A DNA stretch of 64,000 nucleotides, taken from positions 558,001 through 622,000 of the forward strand of contig NZ_LT629757.1 of the NCBI RefSeq assembly GCF_900104965.1, read 5' to 3'. Shown here one piece after another: positions 11,001 to 18,478 of the stretch. The notes beneath the pieces are model-generated. The model was given only the letters and a program-made list of their open reading frames with translations. It was not told the DNA's origin and made no database searches. The stretch's first letter is position 1. Every line of letters starts with the position of its first letter. The translations under genes and the position numbers were made by a program. The stretch is from Nocardioides scoriae. Its GTDB lineage: Bacteria; Actinomycetota; Actinomycetes; Propionibacteriales; Nocardioidaceae.

Positions 11001-11508
11001 GGTCCTCGAGCGCGTAGACCGGGCGCCCCTTCTCGTCCCCCCGCAGGTGGGCGTCGGTCATCGCCGCAGCGAGCCGGTGGTAGCCCTCGACGCCACGGGC
11101 GAGCACCAGCAGGTGGCTGCCCTCGGGGTCGGGCACGCCGTTCTGGGGGCCGGACAGGCCGAGGGAGAGCTCGGCGCCGAAGACGGTCGGCAGGTCGTGG
11201 GCCGACGCGGCCTCGGCCAGCGCCGGGGCGCCGTAGAAGCCGTCGTGGTCGGTGATCGCGAGGGCGTGCAGCCCCAGGCGCACGGCCTCCTCGACCAGCT
11301 CGGTGGGGGAGCTGGCTCCGTCGAGGAAGCTGAAGTGGCTGTGGCAGTGCAGCTCGGCGTACGGCGTGACGGCGGCGGGCCGCTCGATCGGACGTGTCGG
11401 TGCGGAGGACCGCTTGCGCCGCGAGACCGGTGCGTCGTCGGCGCCGGGGAGCCCGCTGAGCCGGCGTTCGAGCTCGGCCCACCGCATGGCGGGATTGCTC
11501 CAGCCCAT
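8020..11508 (-). CDS. dnaE2: Error-prone DNA polymerase DnaE2
   Basis: C-family polymerase used for translesion synthesis with ImuA' and ImuB. The 1,162 residues run PHP domain ([25 protein letters not shown] from about residue 50), palm with [13 protein letters not shown], the [10 protein letters not shown] block, and C-terminal HhH and OB regions ([42 protein letters not shown]). The start [14 protein letters not shown] is the usual actinobacterial DnaE2 beginning. Residues about 855-887 are an insertion made by the palindromic repeat at 8849-8946 and read as proline-rich [10 protein letters not shown] twice. It lies 27 nt after imuB, and the set is headed by an SOS box at 13800-13815. Confidence 0.95.
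   Translation of the reverse strand: [1162 protein letters not shown]
8849..8946. repeat. Palindromic repeat cluster B, inside dnaE2
   Basis: Two 30-bp truncated units (8849-8878 diverged, 8879-8908) followed by a full 38-bp unit (8909-8946). The full unit starts GGTCCCTGAGGA, has the perfect hairpin GGTCGC-TCC-GCGACC and ends CGTCTCGAAGGG. Both cluster architecture and ends match 6237-6371, while the hairpin arms differ but still pair. Confidence 0.85.
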
Positions 11509-11535
11509 CAGCGCACCCCGTCCTGGGCCTCGTGC

Positions 11536-13104
11536 TCAGTCATACGCCGCCTCCAGCGACCAGCCGTCGGGTGCGCGCAGCAGCAACCAGGCGCGTCCGT
11601 CGGCACCGACGACCTGGAAGCGGGCGGACAGCCCCGAGCCCCCGGACCACCAGCTCTCGTCGGTGGGCCAGGGGCCCGCCCAGGACGTAACGGGCTGCCA
11701 CGGCAGGTCGCCGCCCTCGGCGCGGAAGCGGGCGGGTGCGCCGGTCACGGCTCCGCGATCGGTGACGCGGACGTCGTGGTCGGACGCGTCGACGACCTGC
11801 GCGTCGCGTGGCGCTGCGAAGACCCGCACCGGGGGCGGTCCCGGCACCCGGCCCGGCCAGGGCCGGTCGAGCGGACGCAGGTCGACGGCGCGCTCGCCCC
11901 ACGGCACCAGCGACTGCCGGGAGGCCGGGCTGCGCCCGCCCTGCAGGACGGGGCTCAGGACCCCGTCGAAGCCGATCATCCCCTGGACGCGGGCCACGCC
12001 CCGCTCCACCAGGTCGTCGGACGCGCTGCCCCACAGCGCCTCCCCGTGGGCGGCGGCGGGCTCGACCACCTCGGGCACGAAGCGGACCAGCTCGATCGGC
12101 GCCCGGACGGCCCCGGCGTCCTTGCGGGCCCGCAGCGAGCCGCCGACGTCGGCCGACTGGAGCTGCCAGTGCACCCGGTCGACCAGGTCACGCGCCCCGA
12201 AGTGGCGGGGGTGCATCCAGACCCGCGAGGAGCAGACGACCCCGTCCGACTCGGCCTCCACGCGCACGCCCGTGGCCACCAGCTGCCGGCCCGCCAGCTG
12301 GGAGACGAACCGCTCGGCTGTCCTGCGCACGCTGAAGGTGATCGCCTCGACCGAGTCCAGCGGCGGCTCGAAGGGCACCGCGACGTCGAGCTCCGGCGGT
12401 GGGGTCCGGGCCGCGAACAGCGACTGGTCCTCGCCCCGCGCCCGGCGGCGTACGCCGGCACCGTAGGCCCCCAGCCGGTGACCGACGGCCTCGGCCGGCA
12501 GGTCGGCCAGCCCGCCCAGCGAGCGGATGCCGAGGCGCTGGAGCAGGCTGACCAGCTCCCGGCCCGGCGCGCCCTCGTCCTGGAGCACCGTGACGGGCAG
12601 CCCCCGGAGGAAGGCGGGGGACCCTCCGGCCGGCACGATCGTCCACGACTGGGCATCAGCCGCTCGGGCAGCGTGCTCGGCGGCGAAGAGGTCGTCGGCG
12701 ACGCCGAGGCGCACGTCCTTGACCCCGCACCCGACCAGCGCCTCGGCGACCGTCGCGGCAGCGAAGGTCTCGCTGCCGTAGGCCTGACCGGGCGCCCGGA
12801 CCGCGAGCAGGCCCGGCCGCAGGGCGGCCACGCCGGGGCGCAGGTCCTCGACCGTGGCCAGGACGGGCTCGAACGCCCGCGCGTCACGGTCGGGGTTGGC
12901 GGGCAGCAGCAGCAGGTCGGGGCAGGCGGCCTGGGCGTCGCGCCGGCGCTGGCCGCGGCGTACGCCCTGGCTGCGGGCCGCCCCGTTGCAGACCTCGACG
13001 AGGTTGGCGTGGACGACGGCCGCCGGCAGGCGTGAGGGACCACCGAACTCCTCGAGCGCGGCGACCACCGACCAGTCGGGGCACCACACGACCATCACCC
13101 TCAC
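11536..13104 (-). CDS. imuB: Y-family polymerase-like protein ImuB
   Basis: A 522-residue mutasome hub. In mycobacteria ImuB is a catalytically dead Y-family polymerase that bridges DnaE2 and the beta clamp. Here the N-terminus VMVVWCPDWSVVAA replaces the catalytic DMDAF-type motif of active enzymes, consistent with loss of activity. Later blocks (GCGVKDVRLGVADDLFAA, LGIRSLGGLADLPAEAVGHRLG as the HhH, and RFVSQLAGRQLVATG in the little-finger region) fit the family. The GTG at 13104 is chosen: it lies 7 nt after the imuA' stop and begins the conserved strand. The longer open frame upstream runs across imuA' and is not needed. Confidence 0.9.
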   Translation of the reverse strand: MRVMVVWCPDWSVVAALEEFGGPSRLPAAVVHANLVEVCNGAARSQGVRRGQRRRDAQAACPDLLLLPANPDRDARAFEPVLATVEDLRPGVAALRPGLLAVRAPGQAYGSETFAAATVAEALVGCGVKDVRLGVADDLFAAEHAARAADAQSWTIVPAGGSPAFLRGLPVTVLQDEGAPGRELVSLLQRLGIRSLGGLADLPAEAVGHRLGAYGAGVRRRARGEDQSLFAARTPPPELDVAVPFEPPLDSVEAITFSVRRTAERFVSQLAGRQLVATGVRVEAESDGVVCSSRVWMHPRHFGARDLVDRVHWQLQSADVGGSLRARKDAGAVRAPIELVRFVPEVVEPAAAHGEALWGSASDDLVERGVARVQGMIGFDGVLSPVLQGGRSPASRQSLVPWGERAVDLRPLDRPWPGRVPGPPPVRVFAAPRDAQVVDASDHDVRVTDRGAVTGAPARFRAEGGDLPWQPVTSWAGPWPTDESWWSGGSGLSARFQVVGADGRAWLLLRAPDGWSLEAAYD

Positions 13105-13111
13105 CGGCGTC

Positions 13112-13789
13112 TCATCCGATCGCCCGGGCGACCCCGGGGCGCCGGTCGACGTCCTGGCCACCAGTGAGTCGCTCCACGCCGGGCCAGCCCAGGTCGACGC
13201 GCTGCGGCCGGCGGGCGCCCCGGTGCACGAGGACGCCGGCACGCCGCTGCTCGAGCCGTCCCGTGCCCGCGCCGGGGCCGGTCCACACGGACTCGACCGT
13301 GCTGAGCCTGGCCTCGACCCGCGGCCAGTGGCCGTGGACGACCAGCACGGCCGAGCGGTTGCGCAGCCGCGAGTGCAGCACGGCGGCGGTCTTCTCGCTC
13401 ACCGACGCGGGCGGTCGCAGGACCACCACGCGCAGCACGTCGACCAGGGCGGCAGTCACCTCGAGCCAGTGCTCGCCCGGGTCCGGGACCAGCACGGTGC
13501 GCGAGAGCTCGATGCCGACCTCTGCCGCGGCCTCGGCCCCGAAGTCCGGGCACCCGGCGAACCCGACCCACGCCCCGGCCCGCGAGGCGCCCGCCGCCAC
13601 GGCCAGGGCCAGCGAGGCGGAGTCCACGGCGTACGTCGCGCCGGACTGCAGCGGCAGCACGTCGGCGAGGCCTGACAGGGTGGGCACCGGCTCGGCGTCC
13701 GGACGCCGCTCCATGGCCGCGACCCGCTCGCGCAGCTGCTCCACGACCGACCGCCCGGGATCGAGGGGGGTGGTGCGCAGCGCCGACAT
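13112..13789 (-). CDS. ImuA'-type RecA-like mutasome protein
   Basis: A 225-residue protein in the position of imuA' before imuB and dnaE2. It resembles a degenerate RecA core: LPLQSGATYAVDSASLALAVAAGASRAGAWVGFAGCPDFG fits the first strand and ATP-loop region but has no intact Walker A, and VLRVVVLRPPASVSEKTAAVLHSRLRNRSAVLVVHG matches the central sheet. The arginine-rich C-terminus (LEQRRAGVLVHRGARRPQRVDLG) may contact DNA or ImuB. It is the first gene of the set and starts just downstream of a perfect SOS box, so LexA repression with damage induction is expected. Confidence 0.8.
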   Translation of the reverse strand: MSALRTTPLDPGRSVVEQLRERVAAMERRPDAEPVPTLSGLADVLPLQSGATYAVDSASLALAVAAGASRAGAWVGFAGCPDFGAEAAAEVGIELSRTVLVPDPGEHWLEVTAALVDVLRVVVLRPPASVSEKTAAVLHSRLRNRSAVLVVHGHWPRVEARLSTVESVWTGPGAGTGRLEQRRAGVLVHRGARRPQRVDLGWPGVERLTGGQDVDRRPGVARAIG

Positions 13790-13799
13790 GGGTCAAGGA

Positions 13800-13815
13800 T
13801 CGAACACGTGTTCGA
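13800..13815 (-). promoter_or_regulatory. SOS box (LexA operator) of imuA'-imuB-dnaE2
   Basis: TCGAACACGTGTTCGA is a perfect 16-bp palindrome matching the actinobacterial consensus TCGAAC-N4-GTTCGA. Its near edge is 10 bp from the imuA' ATG at 13789, with GATCCT 6 nt before that ATG as a possible leaderless -10. The divergent secreted-protein gene starts 96 bp away and might also be affected. Confidence 0.92.
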
Positions 13816-13911
13816 ACGATGTCAAGCGGTTCGAACAACCCCCGCCCACGACCCGCAGTAGTGTGCGCCGCGGGTGTGACGGAGCTTCACATCGCGGGCG
13901 GAGGGGGAGCG

Positions 13912-15288
13912 GTGCGACGGACTGCTGCAGCTCTCGTGTCGGTCGTGGCCGTGGCGCTCAGCGCGACGCCGGCCGCCCCACCGTTGTCGTACGCCGCGCA
14001 ACCCCAGGCCACCACGGGCTGGGAGGTCCTCCAGGCCGAGGACTTCGACACCCCGCTGACCGTCGACCGGGCCGCGTGGGTCCGAGACCCGCAGACGGCG
14101 ACGAGCAGGTGGGCGGTCGACCAGTTCGACGACAACGGCAAGGTGTGGCACGCGATCAGCGACCCGGCCTTCACCCGGCAGCTGCGCACGCTGAGCGTCT
14201 TCCGCAAGCGGGTCGCCTTCGGTGACGACGGCTGGCTGACCGCCGAGATCGCGGCCGTCGACAAGGACCGCGACGGCCGGCCCGACTCGCGTCCCGGCCT
14301 GGCGACCACCGTCCTGCCCGACGGCGAGCGGGCGGCCAGGATCCGCGAGCCCTCGTGGGACGCGGGCGTGGTGATCCGGCCCACCCGGCCGCTGCCGGCG
14401 GCGTACCGCGTGGAGATGACCCTGCGCGGCATCGACTTCGGTGGGGAGCGCCACGGCTCCCTGTCGTACGACGGGAAGACCAACGGCTACGCCGCGACCG
14501 GCTGCAAGACGGCCTACCCGTGGACCTTCCAGGGCGCGATCCCCGGCCGGTCACGCTGCCGCTACCCGAGCGTGACGAAGGAGAACGGGTTCTACTTCCT
14601 GACGATCCTCGACCACGCCAACGGGGCACCGCACGGCAACGCGGGCATCCACTACCGCCGCAAGGTCGTGCTCGACTCCTACAACAGCCAGGCGCCGTGG
14701 TCGGCGTCGAACGCCATCTGCAACCCCGCGACCGGCCGGCTCGAGAGCACGCTGGACGGCACCTACAACGCCGTCAACGCGGCCTTCGTGCGCGGCGACG
14801 CGTTTCGCAGGGAGAACAACTCCGTCTCCAACCAGTACTTCTTCCGCACCCCCTGCGGCGACTTCGACGGCGCCGGTCGCTGGGGTCCGGACGGCCGCTA
14901 CCGCGACCTCGCCTCCAGCGTCGAGCTGCGCCCGGAGCTGCTGCCGGCCGAGCGCTACCGCTTCGCCGTCGAGCGCGACGCGAGCGGCTACACGATCGAG
15001 CTGAGCGGCCCGTTCCGCCACGTCGGCCAGGCGACGTACCGCCTGCACCACGACTTCGTCGAGGACGGGCGCCCGATCTGGCACTACAACCAGGAGCCGG
15101 GGGAGTACGACGGCCGCTTCGACCGCTCGCTCACCCACACGGGACCGGCCGGGACGTACGTCACCCGCCACACCTGGCCGGCCGGCTCGGCGTACCCCGA
15201 CTCGTTCGTGATCGGCGACCCCCACCTCAACTTCTACGAGGGGTCGGCGGTCGTCGACGACATCCGGCTGCTGGTCCCGACCGGCTGA
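13912..15288 (+). CDS. Secreted protein of unknown function
   Basis: A 458-residue protein. VRRTAAALVSVVAVALSATP is a typical Sec signal peptide with likely cleavage near residues 25-30. The GTG at 13912 is chosen because GAGGGGGA precedes it and the signal peptide begins there, not at an earlier start. The mature part has no motif I recognise. It is rich in aromatic and glycine residues (WHYNQEPGEYDGRF, NGFYFLTILDHANG, DGRYRDLASSVELRPE) and contains cysteines near GCKTAYPW, RCRYPS, NAICN and TPCGDFDG that could form two disulfides. A beta-rich, possibly carbohydrate-related fold is a guess only. It is divergent from the SOS-controlled genes. Confidence 0.75.
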   Translation: MRRTAAALVSVVAVALSATPAAPPLSYAAQPQATTGWEVLQAEDFDTPLTVDRAAWVRDPQTATSRWAVDQFDDNGKVWHAISDPAFTRQLRTLSVFRKRVAFGDDGWLTAEIAAVDKDRDGRPDSRPGLATTVLPDGERAARIREPSWDAGVVIRPTRPLPAAYRVEMTLRGIDFGGERHGSLSYDGKTNGYAATGCKTAYPWTFQGAIPGRSRCRYPSVTKENGFYFLTILDHANGAPHGNAGIHYRRKVVLDSYNSQAPWSASNAICNPATGRLESTLDGTYNAVNAAFVRGDAFRRENNSVSNQYFFRTPCGDFDGAGRWGPDGRYRDLASSVELRPELLPAERYRFAVERDASGYTIELSGPFRHVGQATYRLHHDFVEDGRPIWHYNQEPGEYDGRFDRSLTHTGPAGTYVTRHTWPAGSAYPDSFVIGDPHLNFYEGSAVVDDIRLLVPTG

Positions 15289-15300
15289 GCGATGAGTCCG

Positions 15301-15318
15301 CCGACCGGTCGCGGTCGG
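15301..15318. terminator. Weak hairpin after the secreted-protein gene
   Basis: CCGACCG (15301-15307) pairs with CGGTCGG (15312-15318) around a 4-nt loop, 12 nt after the stop. The stem is short, so termination is uncertain. Confidence 0.35.
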
Positions 15319-15349
15319 AGCAGTGACACCCTCGACGCAGGAGCACCCG

Positions 15350-15631
15350 ATGTCCTTCCAGGCCTACCTCGACAACGCGGAGAAGAAGACCGGCGTGACC
15401 CCGCAGGAGCTCGTCGACCTCGCCCACGCACGCGGCTTCGGCGCCGACACCAAGGCGGGCGACATCCTGACCTGGCTCAAGGACGACTTCGACCTCGGTC
15501 GGGGGTACGGCATGGCGCTGGTCCACGTCATCAAGAACGGCCCCGGCATCAGCGACAAGCACGTCGGTGGCTCCGGCGTGCACCGGGACGACTCGGCGGT
15601 GCTGCGGCTGGACGGGGTTGCTGCACGCTAA
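15350..15631 (+). CDS. DUF4287 domain protein
   Basis: A 93-residue protein covered by a DUF4287 domain: MSFQAYLDNAEKKTG, then AHARGFGADTKAGDILTWLKDDFDLGRGYGMALVHVIKNG and ISDKHVGGSGVHRDDSA. The function is unknown; such domains are found alone or next to DUF5655-type sequences. The ATG at 15350 has AGGAG at 15339-15343 with good spacing, so an upstream in-frame ATG is not used. It is the last normal-composition gene before the AT-richer island, and the 3' end of this gene could be the left island junction. Confidence 0.82.
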   Translation: MSFQAYLDNAEKKTGVTPQELVDLAHARGFGADTKAGDILTWLKDDFDLGRGYGMALVHVIKNGPGISDKHVGGSGVHRDDSAVLRLDGVAAR

Positions 15632-15750
15632 TCAGTGACGGCCTCACGGGAGACGCACACGCGGCGAAAAGACGCAGTTCAGGCTGGTGACTGAAACCAC
15701 GATGCCAAGGACTCGAATCGCCCCAGCCTTCGAACCGAGGCGGCTGACAC

Positions 15751-15945
15751 TCAGGGGGCAGGCTCAACGACACTAGGGCTCAGCAGAAGAACCGCCGCCT
15801 CCTCGTCTTCAGCGAGGGCTGCGAGTTCGACGCGGATCTGAGTTGGCGGATCGCCCCACACTTCAACGATCTTGCCGCGGCGGGGCTCATCCAGCCCCCA
15901 GGGCACAAGCACCCAGAGTCCGGGCTTCAGGACCGACGTTTTCAT
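15751..15945 (-). CDS. Small protein coupled to the HEPN gene
   Basis: A 64-residue protein not recognised as a named family. The sequence alternates short strands and turns (LKPGLWVLVPWG, RRGKIVEVWGDPP, QIRVELAALAEDEEAAVLLLSPS), which fits a small SH3-like beta barrel. Its ATG at 15945 overlaps the stop of the HEPN gene (ATGA), so it is translated from the same message right after it. A much longer frame upstream of this ATG lies over the HEPN gene and is a shadow. A role as antitoxin or specificity partner of the HEPN protein is inferred from the arrangement only. Confidence 0.6.
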   Translation of the reverse strand: MKTSVLKPGLWVLVPWGLDEPRRGKIVEVWGDPPTQIRVELAALAEDEEAAVLLLSPSVVEPAP

Positions 15946-16559
15946 CGCCACGGCACCTTTCCGGTCGTTGCTTTCAAATGGTCCCACACCATGTGATCCA
16001 GGACCCGTGCGTAACGGTTCAACACAGGAAGTTGGGCTCGAGCCCAACTGACCGTGTCTTGAACACCACCCCCGAGGAGCAGGGCGCGAAGACTGTCGTC
16101 GTTCCCGTGAGCTAGGGCGTTGCGCAGGGTCATCAGACGAGTGAACTGCTGGGCGTCGCCTGGCGTTGCCCACCGTCCGTTCCGCGTGGCCATCTTGAAG
16201 GGACTCAGACCCAGGCTTGCGAAGTCGTTGGTGATGTTGCTGTGTGTGGGGTTGCCCCTGTCGATGTTTCGTGCGCTGACGATGCCCTCGGTGAGGATTG
16301 GGAGGAAGTTGGGGGTTGCTCCCGACGCGAACAGGAGCCTTTCGACGGCAAGGTCATGCATGTCCCGGATGAAGCCCTGAAACTGGCTCACGATGACAAG
16401 GACGTATGCGTGTGCCAGTGGCTTGCTCGCGTCGAGGGGGCGTCCAGGACCCGTGAGATCGCCGACCTTGGCGTGACCCGCGGCGACGTTGTCGATGGCC
16501 TCGCGACGCGGACCGAGCCAACGCTTTACGGGTTCAGAGGTCACATACGGCACACCCAA
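15942..16559 (-). CDS. HEPN-domain (MAE_28990/RiboL-PSP-like) putative RNase
   Basis: About 205 residues. The key feature is RNALAHGND at residues 146-154, the R-x4-H catalytic motif of HEPN ribonucleases (Arg146, His151), preceded by helical segments (AHAYVLVIVSQFQGFIRDMHDLAVERLL, TEGIVSARNIDRGNPTHSNITNDFASLG) like those of MAE_28990-type HEPN proteins. These are found in abortive-infection and toxin-antitoxin loci and cut RNA. Codon use is less GC-biased than in the neighbours, which suggests transfer. The start is uncertain: TTG at 16559 opens the frame, and GTG at 16544 is an alternative. No Shine-Dalgarno sequence is seen. Confidence 0.7.
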   Translation of the reverse strand: MGVPYVTSEPVKRWLGPRREAIDNVAAGHAKVGDLTGPGRPLDASKPLAHAYVLVIVSQFQGFIRDMHDLAVERLLFASGATPNFLPILTEGIVSARNIDRGNPTHSNITNDFASLGLSPFKMATRNGRWATPGDAQQFTRLMTLRNALAHGNDDSLRALLLGGGVQDTVSWARAQLPVLNRYARVLDHMVWDHLKATTGKVPWR

Positions 16560-16922
16560 GGGTATCGAGGGCTGGTGCGGCGCGCGGGACCATCATGCGC
16601 AGCGCCGTGATCATGACGCTGGGCGGGGCGATTGGTCGCCTGTTGATCCGCATGGGTCAGGCGAACGCGGCGGAATGGGACACCTCGACTACGGCGTACC
16701 GACAGACGCCGGGGGCTAGCTCGTCCGCCTCGACCAGGCAGGCGCCATCCAGTCAGAAGGCTGCAATGGCCTCAGCGCTCAAGATCCGAGGAGCTGTGTC
16801 GCTTCAGGCCCGACAGCGCCTCGAGCGCTGCTAGTCCGCGAGCCCTTGACGGTCATGGGAGAACCCCCAAGGCTCTGAGACGGGCCTACCATGGGTGGCC
16901 ACAACGGCGTTCAATCGCACGC
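16560..16922. other. Island intergenic region
   Basis: About 360 nt between the divergent HEPN and NucS-like genes. A 79-codon frame at 16595-16834 has serine/alanine-rich, low-information coding and no homology that I recognise, so I do not call it. TACCAT near 16892 could be the -10 of the NucS-like gene. No repeat or tRNA is seen. Confidence 0.4.
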
Positions 16923-18478
16923 ATGCCGCCGATGACCCCACGCGAGACTCTAGTTCGTGACGAGATCGCGGTGCGCCCCGAGCTTATAGAGCCTGGATTG
17001 GTCACGGTGCGGACCAACTACCACTTGACTAACGCTGAGGGGACTCGCGGCTTCATAGACGTTTTGGCCCGAGACCGGCGCGGACTCCTGGTTGTCATCG
17101 AAGTGAAACGATCGGACAGTGCAGCGCGAGAAGCGATTCACGAGGTGCTGAAGTACTGCGAACTGCTGCGCAGAGAACGAGGGATCAGGTCTGACGGCGT
17201 CCGCGCCATCATCGCCAGTACGACGTGGCGCGAGCTTCTTGTCCCGTTTAGCCAGTTAACCCGCACGAGCGAGTATCCGATAGAGGGGGTGAAGCTCTTG
17301 ACGGGGGACAGCTTCCCCCGCAGCCTCGTGTCCGAGCCGATAACGCCGCTTCCGCTCCCGAGCGAGACCGACCTCGCCACCGTCGCTCTACGAGCCGACG
17401 TGGAAAATCAGCGTGGCGTCGAACTTGCTTGGCAGAAGGCCGTGCCCATCTTGAATGGTGTCGGCGTCGACGACATGTTGGGCGTTGCAGTGGGCAACGA
17501 ACATAGAACGGTGTTGCACATCGCGATCGGAACCGTGGTCGCTGGTGACCCACGAGTGCCCACTCTGCCGCCGGACGAGATGCCGCCTGATGAGGGCCCG
17601 GAGTACGCGGTCGCAGTTGATGCGCTACAGCGCCTCGACGGATTCGAGCTAGTGAGCCCAGATCGTCTTCGACGTATACGAGAGAGCAACGGCCTCGAGC
17701 TGCTCGCCGTGTTTCGAACTGGGCGTTTCAGCGATCAGTCCGACCTTCTGAACGATGGCGACGCCCTAGCAATGGCCGAGGGCTCGCTGACCTGGAGCCA
17801 GATAGAAACCTTCAGTGTGGGGCGACCATCGCTTGGCCTTGCGTGGCAACGCATGCGAAACAGGCTTGCCTACACGTTGGACGGCAACCCAGAGTGGACG
17901 CAGCTCGTCGAGCTCTGGCTCGACGAGGTACAGGAACGGCACCCAGATGCTGATGTGGTGCTACGCGTCTACAACCCGTGTGACTTTATGGCGGCCCTGG
18001 TGCACAGCGGCTTGGGCAACGAATTGAGCGAGTTGTTGCCTCAGGTCAAGGGAGGCTTGGATCTTGCTGGCGCCGAGGGGCGGATCCTCCACGGGTGCCT
18101 GGTCTGGAACGGCGAAGGTGCAGAGACGGCGGCGAACACATTCGAACCATCTATCGATCGCCGGCAGACTGGGCTACGCAGCGCGCCGCGGGGATGGTCT
18201 GGGAAACCGATCTGGCTCTGCTTCACGCACTTGGCTTGCGATACGCGCTCGTGGAGTTCCTTCCATACGACAACGGCGGTCCCTACCTCCTGTCGGCCGA
18301 CTCTGGTGCGCTCGCTCGAGCTGAACCGACCGCGGACCTCGAGTGGCCAGGCGTCTACCCATTTCCCGACTGGCTTCGGACTGCGGAGCTTGAGGACCTG
18401 CTGACCGAGTACTGGTCGTCAATGACACCCGTTAACGGTGGGGATCAGTGGCTCACATTTGAGGGCCCTCAGAGCTAG
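16923..18478 (+). pseudogene. NucS-like nuclease-domain protein, frameshifted near 18,143
   Basis: The N-terminus is a PD-(D/E)xK nuclease domain of the NucS/RecB-like type: GFIDVLARDRRGLLVVIEVKR at about residues 43-63 supplies Asp46, Glu60 and Lys62, followed by AAREAIHEVLKYCELL. A long C-terminal part of about 350 residues is unassigned. Reading from 16923 the frame is sensible to about 18143, then turns into low-quality Arg/Ser/Thr-rich sequence and stops at 18404. Good coding resumes at the same point in the frame that ends at 18478 (SPADWATQ, ALLHALGLRYALVEFLPYDNGGPYLLS). This is a -1 type shift: a real inactivating mutation or a sequencing error. No slippery heptamer is visible. Restored, the protein would have about 517 residues. 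Confidence 0.75.

Noticed and set aside
7525-13035. A 1,836-codon open frame on the plus strand across the exonuclease, dnaE2 and imuB
   Set aside because: It is the antisense shadow of genes with clear motifs on the minus strand. Its product is Gly/Arg/Val/Asp-rich with no domain, an effect of high GC3.
15632-15750. tRNA gene or attachment site at the left island border
   Set aside because: I searched for T-loop-like GTTCGANTC and a cloverleaf; fragments such as GACTCGAATCG occur but no acceptor stem pairs with them. No matching direct repeat was found at the right border.
16595-16834. A 79-codon ATG frame between the HEPN and NucS-like genes
   Set aside because: Low-information Ser/Ala/Gln composition, no Shine-Dalgarno sequence or leaderless -10, and no recognisable family.
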